A stretch of 64,000 bases of DNA from CAVORD01 sp963698535 (GTDB lineage Bacteria > Bacteroidota > Bacteroidia > Bacteroidales > VadinHA17). The translations under genes were made by a program, and so were the position numbers. Location of the stretch: contig CAVORD010000001.1 in the NCBI GenBank assembly GCA_963698535.1, positions 1,054,001 through 1,118,000 on the forward strand, given 5' to 3'. Shown piece by piece: positions 16,973-26,307 of the stretch; the stretch's first letter is position 1; every line of letters starts with the position of its first letter. Under the pieces are notes generated by a model. That model made no database searches. It saw nothing but the letters and a program-made list of their open reading frames with translations, and was not told the origin of the DNA.

Positions 16973-18099
16973 GAAGGCTTTTTAATGTTAGTTACCATGT
17001 CGGTGGCTATTCTCATTGTTATTCCCGGCTCTCCCAGCATATCAGCCATCAGCCTGTAGTTATTGAGCATAATTCCTCTTTTCCAGCCACCTTTAAGAAT
17101 CGCCCTTAACTCACGAAGAATTGATTCCTCATTGAGATCATTCTGTAAAAGTTCCTTAACTATCTCCTTGTCCATAATAAGATTAACAAGTGAAATGAAA
17201 CGAACCTTAACCAGCCGTTTTGCTATTTGGTATGAAAAATTATCTGCCTTATAACAAACCACCTGTGGGGTACCCAGAAGGGCGGTTTCGAGAGTTGCAG
17301 TTCCTGAAGTTACCAGAGCGGCCTCGGCAACAGAGATGACCTCATATGTCGATTCAAAAAGCAATCTGGCCTCATTCCAGGAACTCATATATTTGCGATA
17401 ATAGGATTCAGGAATTGTTGAAACACCTGTAACAACTATCTGATAGTCGGGAAAGTACTTGCAAATATTCATCATAACGGGAAGGTTATGACTTATTTCA
17501 TGACGTCTGCTACCCGGTACAATGGCTATCACCGGCTTATCTTCAAGTCCTGTCTCCTCAAATATTTTCCCTTTGTCGGACATAACCACCGATTTACGCT
17601 GGATAATATCGGCGAGAGGATTACCAAAATAGTAGGCATTGACTCCCTTACCGGCAAAGTATTCAATCTCAAAGGGGAAAATTATATACAGCCTGTCGAC
17701 AAATTCTTTGAGTGATTTCGTCCTTGATTCTTTCCATGCCCAAACCTTGGGCGATATAAAATAGTAAACTTTGTACCCCTTTGATTTTGCAAATTTTGCG
17801 ATCCGGAGATTGAAACCAGGGTAGTCGATAAGGATAATAACATCGGGGTTGAAAGCAATTATATCGGATTTGCATCTTTTCAGGTTAGCAATGATCCGGC
17901 CTATTTTAAGAATAACCTGAAGGAAGCCCATGATTGCCAGCGACCTGTAATGCATCCGGATAGTGGCACCCTCCCTGGCCATCATATCTCCTCCCCATCC
18001 TTCAATTACAGCCTCCTTATCAAGGGGTTTCAGTTCCTTTATCAGGTTGGCCCCATGAAGATCACCGGAGGCCTCCCCTGCTATTATAAAATACCTCAT
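16969..18099 (-). CDS. lpxB: lipid-A-disaccharide synthase
   Basis: This 376-residue GT19 glycosyltransferase joins UDP-2,3-diacylglucosamine to lipid X to form the lipid A disaccharide at the inner membrane. It starts MRYFIIAGEASGDLHGANLI, the family hallmark. It also has DVIILIDYPGFNLRIAK, ISPKVWAWKESR, IVPGSRRHEI and the late TSGTATLETALLGTPQVVCY block. Full length for the family. It is preceded after two bases by a small membrane protein gene and overlaps the SpoIID-like gene by four bases. Confidence 0.96.
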   Translation of the reverse strand: MRYFIIAGEASGDLHGANLIKELKPLDKEAVIEGWGGDMMAREGATIRMHYRSLAIMGFLQVILKIGRIIANLKRCKSDIIAFNPDVIILIDYPGFNLRIAKFAKSKGYKVYYFISPKVWAWKESRTKSLKEFVDRLYIIFPFEIEYFAGKGVNAYYFGNPLADIIQRKSVVMSDKGKIFEETGLEDKPVIAIVPGSRRHEISHNLPVMMNICKYFPDYQIVVTGVSTIPESYYRKYMSSWNEARLLFESTYEVISVAEAALVTSGTATLETALLGTPQVVCYKADNFSYQIAKRLVKVRFISLVNLIMDKEIVKELLQNDLNEESILRELRAILKGGWKRGIMLNNYRLMADMLGEPGITMRIATDMVTNIKKPS

Positions 18100-18101
18100 A
18101 A

Positions 18102-18401
18102 TTAAATGAACTTGATTATCATAACCAGGATAGCCCAGAAAATGGTAATTCCAAGGATTCCTTTTGAAGTATTATAGCGATCGGAACGCATAAAAAGGAG
18201 AAAAGGAATAAGATTCAGGAATACAGCAAGACTAAAAAACTTGGTTGCTATCTGTCCCTTGTTTAGCTTACTGAAAAAGTTATAAAGTGACTCTCCGTCC
18301 GATGCAAAAAGATAAAAAAGCAACAGTGCCACAACCGGTACCAGGATACCAATTATCACTCCTAACCTTACCGAATCTTTAATATCACTCTTTTTAATCA
18401 C
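18102..18401 (-). CDS. small conserved membrane protein
   Basis: This 99-residue protein has three likely membrane helices: about 14-33 (LGVIIGILVPVVALLLFYLF), 51-65 (FFSLAVFLNLIPFLL) and 81-98. No catalytic motif is visible. It overlaps surE by four bases and ends two bases before lpxB, so it belongs to the same transcript. Its function is unknown; the position between surE and lpxB hints only at an envelope-related role. Confidence 0.75.
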   Translation of the reverse strand: MIKKSDIKDSVRLGVIIGILVPVVALLLFYLFASDGESLYNFFSKLNKGQIATKFFSLAVFLNLIPFLLFMRSDRYNTSKGILGITIFWAILVMIIKFI

Positions 18402-19177
18402 GGGAATAACTCTTTAAGTGTTTCTACATAAAAATGAGCCGTCAGATCCACTGTTACCGGAACAATCGAGATATAATTGTTTGCCAGAGCCCACTCATCT
18501 GTATCTTGAGAGTCAGGTTCATGGTTATTGAAGGCACCGGTAAGCCAATAGTAGGTCTTACCCATAGGATCTTTTCTCTTTTCAAACTCCTCTTTCCAGT
18601 TACCCCTCGATTGTCTGCACACTCTTATCCCCTTCACCTCCTCTTCTTTGCACGTAGGAATGTTGACATTCAGGCAGACTCCCTTTGGCAGCGGGTTTGA
18701 CTCAAGGCTTTTCATCACCTCTCTGATATATCTTTTGGCCACAGTAAAGTCAGCAGCCGGTGAAAACGAGTTCAGGGAAAAACCAACGGAGTCGATCCCA
18801 TAAAGGCAACCTTCCAGTGCCGCCGCCATAGTACCGCTGTAAAGAACACTAACAGAAGCATTTGACCCGTGATTAACACCGGAAACTACCCAGTCGGGTT
18901 GCCGTGGCAGCAATTGGTTAATAGCAAGTTTTACACCATCGGTAGGTGTTCCGCTACAGGCGTAGACGATCTTGGAATCAGTCTCTTCAAGCAATTTAAC
19001 CCTTAAGGGTGTTTTTACTGTGAGAGCTTGTGACATTCCCGACATGCTCTCTACGGTAGAGATCATTACCACCTTACCAAATTCCTCCATCACCTCAACG
19101 AGTGCCTTAAGCCCTCCGGCATAAAGTCCATCATCATTTGTTATCAATATCAGGCGGTCTTCCTTTTCAAGTTTCAT
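18398..19177 (-). CDS. surE: 5'/3'-nucleotidase SurE
   Basis: This 259-residue metal-dependent nucleotidase releases phosphate from nucleoside monophosphates and is classed as a stationary-phase survival protein. The N-terminal ILITNDDGLYAGGL carries the DD metal ligands, the segment VVSGVNHGSNASVSVLYSGT adds the conserved Asn and SGT motif, and SMSGMSQALT is also typical. Full length. It is the first gene of the minus-strand run and lies back-to-back with pheT. Confidence 0.95.
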   Translation of the reverse strand: MKLEKEDRLILITNDDGLYAGGLKALVEVMEEFGKVVMISTVESMSGMSQALTVKTPLRVKLLEETDSKIVYACSGTPTDGVKLAINQLLPRQPDWVVSGVNHGSNASVSVLYSGTMAAALEGCLYGIDSVGFSLNSFSPAADFTVAKRYIREVMKSLESNPLPKGVCLNVNIPTCKEEEVKGIRVCRQSRGNWKEEFEKRKDPMGKTYYWLTGAFNNHEPDSQDTDEWALANNYISIVPVTVDLTAHFYVETLKELFP

Positions 19178-19328
19178 TAGCTCTCATTTTTTGATCTACA
19201 AATATAGTCAAATCAAATTACCCGTTATCAGGCCAGTCATAAGTTAGCCTCTACTTTATCATTAAAATAAAAGAGAAAACAAATAGGCTCTTTACCTCTT
19301 GTCTGAACAGTTCTTACATCAATTTTCT

Positions 19329-19336
19329 TAATTTTG
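19329..19336 (+). promoter_or_regulatory. -7 promoter element for pheT
   Basis: TAATTTTG matches TAnnTTTG perfectly and ends 20 bases before the pheT ATG. A -33 box at the ideal spacing is not clear. Confidence 0.55.
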
Positions 19337-19356
19337 CATTCTGAACAAACTGGCAA

Positions 19357-21804
19357 ATGAAAATATCCTATAATTGGATCAGGGATTATCTGGAAACCGA
19401 TATTGCCCCTGAAAAACTCGGAGAAATATTAACTAACCTCGGACTGGAAGTTGAAGGACTGGAAGAGTGGGAGTCGGTAACCGGCGGGTTACAGGGAATT
19501 GTAATAGGAAGGGTTCTTACCTGCAGCAAGCACCCCGATGCCGACAGACTCTCCGTTACTACTGTTGATACAGGTGGTGACCGACCTCTACAGATAGTTT
19601 GCGGGGCACCTAATGTGGCTGCCGGACAGATTGTCCCTGTGGCAACGGTGGGATCAATGGTTTGGAAGGGTGGAGAATCTTTCGAGATCAAGCGTTCGAA
19701 GATCAGAGGTATTGAATCTGAAGGTATGATCTGTGCTGAAGATGAGCTTGGCATGGGTGATTCGCATGAAGGAATTATGGTGTTAGGCAATGATGCCGTT
19801 CCCGGAATGGCCGGAGGCGACTATTTTAAGATCACCAGGGATCACATCTTTGAAATAGGACTTACTCCCAACCGCATCGACAGCGGCTCTCACTATGGAG
19901 TTGCAAGGGATGTGGCTGCCTACCTGTCGCTCCGTAAGACTACCACGGCTAAAAAGCCCGACACATCACAATTCTCTGAGAATAGCACTCCATGCAAATG
20001 CAGTGTAACAGTAGAGAACAGCGCAGACTGTATTCGATACAGTGGTCTTACAATATCCGGTGTAAAGGTGGCTGAGTCACCAGACTGGCTTAAAAACAGA
20101 CTGAGAGCTGTTGGCCAGACACCTATTAATAATGTGGTTGATATTACCAACTTCGTTTTGCTGGAGATAGGACAACCGCTTCATGCTTTTGATGCTGCAA
20201 AAATATCAGGCAACGAGATAATTGTTAAGAACCTCCCTGATAAAACGGCCTTTATTACCCTCGACAAGGAGAAAAGGGAACTATCCTCATCCGACCTTAT
20301 GATATGTGATAAAAAAGAGGGCCTCTGTATTGCAGGTGTATTTGGTGGTGCCGGTTCCGGGGTAACTGATGGTACAACAGATATTTTTCTTGAAAGTGCA
20401 TGGTTTAATCCTGTTTCAGTCAGGAAAACAGCTCGCCGTCATAACCTTAATACTAATGCTTCCTTTCGTTTTGAGAGAGGAGCCGATCCTGAAATCACAA
20501 CCTGGGCACTCAAGAGAGCAGCTCTTATGATAAGAGATCTGGCCGGAGGGGAGATATCAGCCATCACCGACATCTATCCCAAGCCTGTTAAAAGAAGAAT
20601 TATTGATGTAACATACCATAACATCAATCGCCTTATAGGTATCGAAATTGATAAAGGGGTCATTAAAGGGATCCTTAAGTCTCTGGAAATTGAGATAAAA
20701 GAGGAGAATACCAATGGACTGAAGCTGGAAATACCTGCCTACAGGGTGGATGTATTTAAGGAAGCTGATGTGGTTGAAGAGATATTAAGGATCTACGGAT
20801 TTAACAGTATTCCTGTTTCCGCCGGGATCAATTCTACAATAACATATATCAAAAAACCCGACAGAGAGAAGCTTATGCAAAGCATATCCGACATGCTTTC
20901 ATCAAATGGCTTTGCTGAGATCATGAATAACAGCCTCACTCCTCTCTCCTGGTATGAAAACTCTTCCGAGTTCTCCGCAGGATCTTTGGTTAAGCTCTCC
21001 AATCCACTGAGTAACGACCTTAATACCATGAGGAGAACTCTATTGTTCGGAGGACTATCAACAATAGCATGGAACATTAACCGGCAGAATTACAACCTCA
21101 GGCTTTTTGAATTCGGTAATGTCTATTCCCTAAAAGGGGTCAAGGGTGATTTCCCTGTTGTAAATGACTTCTGCGAAGAACAGGTTCTTGCACTCTTCAT
21201 TACCGGCTCCAGGATGGAAGAGCGCTGGAATGAGAAGAGTCAGCCTGCCGATTTCTTTCTCCTGCGATCATTTGCAGAAATGGTTGTCTCGAAAATGGGA
21301 ATTGACCCTCAAACACTTAATGTTGCTGAGGTTTCAAAATCATATTTCAGTGGCGGACTTCTCTTTTCACTAAATGGAAAGAGCCTTGTTGAAGGCGGCA
21401 GAATATCGCCACAATATCTTAAAAGATTTGAAATTGATCAGGAGGTATTTTATGCCGAGATCAACTGGGAGAATTTAATTGCAGCCCACACCCGGACAAC
21501 TACCATATACTCGGAGCTGCCAAAATTCCCCTCAGTAAGAAGGGATCTGGCCTTACTTGTTGACAGAGATGTCCGATTTGAAGATCTTAGAGCCATAGCC
21601 TTTAAAACTGAGAAAAATATACTTAAAGAGGTAACGCTTTTTGATGTCTATGAAAGTGACTCACTTGGTAAAAATAAAAAATCGTATGCCCTCAGTTTTA
21701 TTCTCCAGGACAACAGAAAAACCCTGACAGACAAAAACATAGAGAAAACAATGGGAGAAATGGCAACTGCATTCCACAAGGAACTGGGTGCAGTCATTCG
21801 TTAA
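19357..21804 (+). CDS. pheT: phenylalanine-tRNA ligase beta subunit
   Basis: This 815-residue subunit pairs with PheS to charge tRNA-Phe. Domains in order: an N-terminal tRNA-binding OB fold at about 40-150 (GRVLTCSKHPDADRLSVTTV), the B3/B4 editing region at about 210-385, B5 at about 405-480, the catalytic-core-like B6/B7 region, and the C-terminal anticodon-binding FDX-ACB domain at about 720-814 (FPSVRRDLALLVDRDVRFED). Full length. pheS is not adjacent. Its stop lies four bases before the macro-domain gene. Confidence 0.97.
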   Translation: MKISYNWIRDYLETDIAPEKLGEILTNLGLEVEGLEEWESVTGGLQGIVIGRVLTCSKHPDADRLSVTTVDTGGDRPLQIVCGAPNVAAGQIVPVATVGSMVWKGGESFEIKRSKIRGIESEGMICAEDELGMGDSHEGIMVLGNDAVPGMAGGDYFKITRDHIFEIGLTPNRIDSGSHYGVARDVAAYLSLRKTTTAKKPDTSQFSENSTPCKCSVTVENSADCIRYSGLTISGVKVAESPDWLKNRLRAVGQTPINNVVDITNFVLLEIGQPLHAFDAAKISGNEIIVKNLPDKTAFITLDKEKRELSSSDLMICDKKEGLCIAGVFGGAGSGVTDGTTDIFLESAWFNPVSVRKTARRHNLNTNASFRFERGADPEITTWALKRAALMIRDLAGGEISAITDIYPKPVKRRIIDVTYHNINRLIGIEIDKGVIKGILKSLEIEIKEENTNGLKLEIPAYRVDVFKEADVVEEILRIYGFNSIPVSAGINSTITYIKKPDREKLMQSISDMLSSNGFAEIMNNSLTPLSWYENSSEFSAGSLVKLSNPLSNDLNTMRRTLLFGGLSTIAWNINRQNYNLRLFEFGNVYSLKGVKGDFPVVNDFCEEQVLALFITGSRMEERWNEKSQPADFFLLRSFAEMVVSKMGIDPQTLNVAEVSKSYFSGGLLFSLNGKSLVEGGRISPQYLKRFEIDQEVFYAEINWENLIAAHTRTTTIYSELPKFPSVRRDLALLVDRDVRFEDLRAIAFKTEKNILKEVTLFDVYESDSLGKNKKSYALSFILQDNRKTLTDKNIEKTMGEMATAFHKELGAVIR

Positions 21805-21808
21805 ACAG

Positions 21809-22327
21809 ATGGCCAGAATTAAGCTTTTACGCGGTGATATAACAGTGGTAAGTTGCGATGCCATTGTTAATGCTGCCAGGAATTCATTACTTGGCGGCAG
21901 TGGTGTTGACGGTGCTATACACAAGGCTGCAGGACCAGAACTGCTGGAGGAGTGCAAGGGGTTGAACGGCTGCCCCACCGGTGAGGTTAGGGTTACCAAA
22001 GGGTATAATCTGCCGGCTAAGTATGTATTCCACACCCCCGGTCCTATATGGCGGGGAGGGATATACGATGAGATGGAGTTGCTGATGCTGTGCTACAGGA
22101 ATATTCTTTCAGAGGCTTGTAACATGAAATTGTCATCAGTTGCAATACCTGGAATTTCAACAGGGGTATATCATTTCCCAAAAGAATTGGCTGCGGAAAT
22201 CGCCGTAAATGAAACTAAGAGGTTCATAAGTAATAATATCTACCCCCGGGAGGTGCTCTTTGTGATCATGGACAACGAGTTATTCAGCTACTATGATACA
22301 TTCCTTAAACCGGATTACCATGTTTGA
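21809..22327 (+). CDS. macro-domain protein (ADP-ribose-processing type)
   Basis: From ATG 21809 this is a 172-residue single macro domain of the YmdB/MacroD type, which removes acetyl or ADP-ribosyl groups from ADP-ribose conjugates. It has LRGDITVVSCDAIVNAA, then LLGGSGVDGAIHKAAG and the phosphate-loop IPGISTGVYHFP at about 118-129. The usual NAANSSL reads NAARNSL here, so one conserved ligand-contacting asparagine is replaced by arginine; the aspartate of GVDG is kept. The stop overlaps the next gene by eight bases. Confidence 0.88.
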   Translation: MARIKLLRGDITVVSCDAIVNAARNSLLGGSGVDGAIHKAAGPELLEECKGLNGCPTGEVRVTKGYNLPAKYVFHTPGPIWRGGIYDEMELLMLCYRNILSEACNMKLSSVAIPGISTGVYHFPKELAAEIAVNETKRFISNNIYPREVLFVIMDNELFSYYDTFLKPDYHV

Positions 22328-23186
22328 AAGAATCGGCAAATACTTTGCAATGGTCAAATTCAGTCATACCATATTTGCCATGCCATTCGCATTTATTGGC
22401 TTCTTTTTAGCTGTGAAACATCATGGATACAGCTTCAATCCGCTTGATCTTGCTTTCGTTGTCCTCTGCATGGTGTTTGCCAGGAATAGTGCGATGGGAT
22501 TTAATCGCCTGGTTGACAGACATTTTGATGCCGCCAATCCACGGACGGCTTCAAGGGAGATACCGTCGGGGAAGATCAGAACAGATAGAGCCGCAGCATT
22601 TATCGCAATAAATTCTATCCTCTTTATCATTTCAACCGCATTCCTGAATAAGCTTGTTTTGTTTTTGAGCCCTGTTGCTCTTTTGGTAGTTCTGGGTTAC
22701 AGCCTCACAAAGAGGTTCACAGCCCTTTGTCATTTTATACTTGGGCTTGGTCTTAGTCTGGCGCCTGTCGGAGCTTATATTGCAGTTACAGGAAAGTTTA
22801 ATTTGGTTCCTGTTCTGTTTTCGGCAATAGTATTAACATGGGTAAGCGGTTTTGATATAATCTACTCTTTGCAGGATTATAAATTCGACAGGGATAATAA
22901 ACTCCACTCCCTTCCGGCAAGCACATCGCCGGCCAAAGCACTTAAATTGTCAATACTCATTCATGTCATCAGCTCTGTTATAGTTGTAGCTGCGGGTATT
23001 GCAGGCTCCTTTGGTATCCTTTACTGGATAGGTGCCGCTATCTTCATCGCTCTTCTTGCCTTTCAGCATTCAATTGTAAAGGTTGACGATCTCTCACGGG
23101 TCAATATTGCATTCGCCACTACAAATGGGTTTGCAAGTATAATCTTTGCATCTTTTACCATAGCAGCGATCTATCTCCCGTTTTAG
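22320..23186 (+). CDS. UbiA-family prenyltransferase (MqnP-like)
   Basis: From ATG 22320 this is a 288-residue membrane prenyltransferase with about eight helices. The first Asp-rich motif is NRLVDRHFD at 62-70, followed by ANPRTASREIPSG; the second is YSLQDYKFDRDN at about 181-192. This subgroup attaches a polyprenyl chain to an aromatic ring. The type with NPRTASREIPSG is usually found with the futalosine pathway, where it prenylates 1,4-dihydroxy-6-naphthoate (MqnP), in agreement with mqnA in this window. Heme- or ubiquinone-related use is less likely in an anaerobe. Confidence 0.85.
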   Translation: MFERIGKYFAMVKFSHTIFAMPFAFIGFFLAVKHHGYSFNPLDLAFVVLCMVFARNSAMGFNRLVDRHFDAANPRTASREIPSGKIRTDRAAAFIAINSILFIISTAFLNKLVLFLSPVALLVVLGYSLTKRFTALCHFILGLGLSLAPVGAYIAVTGKFNLVPVLFSAIVLTWVSGFDIIYSLQDYKFDRDNKLHSLPASTSPAKALKLSILIHVISSVIVVAAGIAGSFGILYWIGAAIFIALLAFQHSIVKVDDLSRVNIAFATTNGFASIIFASFTIAAIYLPF

Positions 23187-23259
23187 CTTTTCAACAAAAA
23201 AACAACCTTCCGTCTTCGGGCCTAAAAAAATGCTATATTGGCATAAGCAATTTTTCAGT

Positions 23260-24381
23260 ATGGAAGACCTGACCATCAGAAAAGTCTCCGGAAAGGATGA
23301 CATTAGGACATTCATTTTTCTCCCCGAAAAAGTCCACAACAATAACCCCGGATGGCTTCCTCCGATCTATATGGATGAATTCGAGCTCTTCAACTCCAAA
23401 AAGAACAAGTCTTATCTCTACTGCGACACAATAATGCTCCTGGCCTTCAGGGGTAAAAAACCTGTTGGCAGGATAATGGGAATAATCAGCCACAGGTATA
23501 ATCAAATTAAGAAGGAGGATCATGCCCGGTTCTGTTTTCTTGAAGCATATGACGACGCTGAAGCGGTTACCGGTCTTTTAAGAGAAGTTGAGGAGTGGGC
23601 TGTTGATATGGGCATGGATGCTCTCGTTGGTCCGCTTGGCTTTTCCGACAAGGACCCGCAGGGACTTCTTGTTGAAGGATTTGAATACCCTTCGGTTATA
23701 ACCTCTGCAACCAACTCTGCCTATCTTCCTGAATTGGTAAAAGGGGCAGGTTTTAAGAAAAAAAGAGACCTTGTGGAATACCTTGCTGAGGTTCCAAAAG
23801 AGCTGCCTGAGTTATTTAAAAGAGTCCTTAACCGCTTTGAATCGAACAAGGACATTAATCTGATTACCTTCAGAAAAAAGAGTGATCTCAAGCCATACAT
23901 TATTGGCATTCTGGAGCTTATGAATGAGACCTTTACGGAGATCTATGGTTTTGTTCCACTTTCCGATCCCGAAAAGAGGGAGCTGGCGAAAAGATATCTG
24001 CCTATACTCGACCCTGAGTTTATAAAGGCGGTAACAGTTAATGGAGAGTTGGCCGGCTTCTCAATTGCCATGCCCGATATAAGTGACGGATTAAAGAGAG
24101 CAAGAGGCAAATTATTGCCTTTTGGATTTATAAAGGTTCTGAATGCTGCAAAGAGAACCGACAAACTGGTAATGCTTCTTGGAGGGATAACAAAGAAACA
24201 CCGGGGAAAGGGTATTGATGCCCTGATGGGAGCAAGTATCCTGGATTCAGTTAACAAAAAGGGCATGAAGTACCTCGACAGTCACCTTGTACTTGAAGAC
24301 AATGTGAGGATGAGGTCCGAGTACGAACGCATTGGTGGCAAGGTAGTTAAGAGATTCAGAATATTTGTTAAGCCTCTCTAA
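23260..24381 (+). CDS. GNAT-like acyltransferase, long form
   Basis: From ATG 23260 (an in-frame start at 23230 is possible but less likely) the protein has 373 residues. The N-terminal part contains a GNAT-like fold (IMLLAFRGKKPVGRIMGIISH at about 65-85) and a segment LVGPLGFSDKDPQGLLVEGF. The C-terminal part has a second GNAT-like half with LLGGITKKHRGKGIDALMGASIL at about 302-324. Similar uncharacterised two-part acyltransferases are common in Bacteroidota. No substrate can be named. Its last four bases overlap the convergent DUF3078 gene end. Confidence 0.65.
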   Translation: MEDLTIRKVSGKDDIRTFIFLPEKVHNNNPGWLPPIYMDEFELFNSKKNKSYLYCDTIMLLAFRGKKPVGRIMGIISHRYNQIKKEDHARFCFLEAYDDAEAVTGLLREVEEWAVDMGMDALVGPLGFSDKDPQGLLVEGFEYPSVITSATNSAYLPELVKGAGFKKKRDLVEYLAEVPKELPELFKRVLNRFESNKDINLITFRKKSDLKPYIIGILELMNETFTEIYGFVPLSDPEKRELAKRYLPILDPEFIKAVTVNGELAGFSIAMPDISDGLKRARGKLLPFGFIKVLNAAKRTDKLVMLLGGITKKHRGKGIDALMGASILDSVNKKGMKYLDSHLVLEDNVRMRSEYERIGGKVVKRFRIFVKPL

Positions 24382-26129
24382 AATTTAAATACAAAACTGA
24401 AGCCTATTACCTCTTTGAATTGTGTTCGTGCAACAACTTTGGGCTTGCCATCCGGTCCAAGTACCGCAGCTCCGTCTCTGTAAATTTTAGTACGGGTGTC
24501 ATCATCATAAATGAAATGGGTATTGAGCCGGATCTCAGTAAACCAGTTGATTTTCATTGAAGCAGTTAATTCCCAGTCGATGTCTACATTTTGGGGATTC
24601 TTTATGTAGTTGGTAAACAGTTGTACCCTGTTTGTAATCTGAACGGTCTCAAAAGGGTTGAATTTATGATTGATGATAACACCAACACCAGGCTCATGCC
24701 TTGCTTTCCTGTCTGCATCAATACCATATTTGGTCTGATCGATGCTGGCGGTGTCTGATACATATGTGACCTTATAAGTAAGAGGAGCTATGTTCACCGA
24801 CAGTTCCTTCGTTGGTTTATAATCGAGACCAAAACCTACAGTCATGGTGACAGGATTAAAGAATTTTGATACAAGTATCGAGGTATCGACACCTGAGATC
24901 TTGGTATAGCTGTATCCTCTGGCTATCTGGGTCTTGATCTGTGCCGTTGAACTGAAGTCGAATTTTCCGAAGGCCTTATGGTTAAGTTTCGATGAGGTCT
25001 CAAGCAGGTCAATATTCTTTCTTACACCATTCTCTGTAGAGGCCACCAGGCCATACTTCAGTCTGGCAAAATTGGTGAATGCAAGATTTTCTTCTTTCTT
25101 GATATAGTCGGCATATCCTGTTATATCTCCCACCATGCTCAGATTACTCTCCCCTCCCTTTACCCAGTTTGAGAGAAATGTCTGGTTGAGAATAAAATTG
25201 GTCTCGTACCTTACTTTCCAGTAGACAGGTTTGATATAATATTTCTTCACTTCCGACAACCTGGAATGATCGATATCGAGTCTTCCCACCTGGGCACTCT
25301 GGATATTGGTCTGTTTTCCGGGCCTTCTGAATATAAGCCCCTCCTCAACAAAGAGGGAGAAAATATCGCGGCTGTCGCTTCCTATCCACACAGTAATGGA
25401 ATCGTTGTACTCATTCCTGAGCCACAGTCTCGATGCCTGACCTGTGCGGCTGTTGCTCACAACAGGAACAATCTGTCCGGATGGGGTTCTGAAAAATATG
25501 GTTGCAGAGTCTCGTCTCTCAACCTCATCGAGCAGGACGCCAATTGCAGTAACAATAGAATCGGCCTCAAAAGGATTGTTATAGTGCCTGAATATCGAAG
25601 CATTGTAATGCGATGCTACTTCAGTGAGGGTATCTACAACAACAAGCAGAATAGTGTCTTTTCTCAAGGTATGGATTCCGGACAGTATCGAATCAATGGC
25701 CGACATTGAGGCAGTATCATTTCTGTTAAAGGGGAATTCAACCCTGAGGGTATCCCATATGTAGAAATTCTCATACGGTACTTTTATCGAATCGTAGGGA
25801 AAACTCCTGAGCAATTCTTCTGATGAACTGAATGGAGGATTATTGAGGTGATATATGAGTTGCCCGAGTGAATTTCTGAACTCACCGTTTGGCTCGTTCC
25901 AGAGGTCCCTCCTTTTGTAAATTCTATCGATAAATTTAATAGCCTGTTGAGTATCCATTTTTATGGAACTGTCTGCCTTTTGAAGGCCAACAGCATTTGC
26001 AGGATTTGATATATTGATATTCTGAGCTGACATTCGCCCTGTAGAAAAGAAGATAAGTGTAAGCAGAAAAAAAGAGCAGGCCCATCTTCCTTTTCCATTA
26101 TCCATTCTTCTTGCATTAATATTTGCCAT
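24378..26129 (-). CDS. DUF3078 outer-membrane protein
   Basis: From ATG 26129 the protein has 583 residues, with a signal peptide (cleavage likely after GRMSAQ). The N-terminal half is soluble and unrecognised. The second half has the DUF3078 pattern, beginning TNFILNQTFLSNWVKGGESN with alternating beta strands and ending in an aromatic FSFVFKF typical of outer-membrane barrels. It is probably a beta-barrel with a periplasmic domain. Function unknown. A TATTTTTG promoter element lies 25 bases upstream. Confidence 0.8.
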   Translation of the reverse strand: MANINARRMDNGKGRWACSFFLLTLIFFSTGRMSAQNINISNPANAVGLQKADSSIKMDTQQAIKFIDRIYKRRDLWNEPNGEFRNSLGQLIYHLNNPPFSSSEELLRSFPYDSIKVPYENFYIWDTLRVEFPFNRNDTASMSAIDSILSGIHTLRKDTILLVVVDTLTEVASHYNASIFRHYNNPFEADSIVTAIGVLLDEVERRDSATIFFRTPSGQIVPVVSNSRTGQASRLWLRNEYNDSITVWIGSDSRDIFSLFVEEGLIFRRPGKQTNIQSAQVGRLDIDHSRLSEVKKYYIKPVYWKVRYETNFILNQTFLSNWVKGGESNLSMVGDITGYADYIKKEENLAFTNFARLKYGLVASTENGVRKNIDLLETSSKLNHKAFGKFDFSSTAQIKTQIARGYSYTKISGVDTSILVSKFFNPVTMTVGFGLDYKPTKELSVNIAPLTYKVTYVSDTASIDQTKYGIDADRKARHEPGVGVIINHKFNPFETVQITNRVQLFTNYIKNPQNVDIDWELTASMKINWFTEIRLNTHFIYDDDTRTKIYRDGAAVLGPDGKPKVVARTQFKEVIGFSFVFKF

Positions 26130-26153
26130 AATCTCGATAATCACCTATTTTTG

Positions 26154-26161
26154 CAAAAATA
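26154..26161 (-). promoter_or_regulatory. -7 promoter element for the DUF3078 gene
   Basis: On minus the bases read TATTTTTG, a perfect TAnnTTTG, 24 bases before ATG 26129. A TTTG at 26175-26178 is too close for a normal -33 box. Confidence 0.5.
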
Positions 26162-26197
26162 GTTGAAATAACTACAAAGGCATTTTAAAAGGGTAAA

Positions 26198-26245
26198 ATG
26201 ACTAAAAAGATTTACAGGAACATCAAGAGCAGAGATTCATTCTGA
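26198..26245 (+). other. possible 15-codon leader frame before tnaA
   Basis: A short open frame, MTKKIYRNIKSRDSF, ends at TGA 26243. The stop lies in the 3' arm of a 6-bp hairpin (GATTCA 26234-26239 with TGAATC 26243-26248). In E. coli tnaA is controlled by the TnaC leader peptide, but this frame has no tryptophan and no other similarity. Chance is a real possibility. Confidence 0.2.
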
Positions 26246-26307
26246 ATCATATCACCTCCTTTCCGTAATCTTAATCTCAATTGTAAATCGTCAATACCCT
26301 TAAGATA

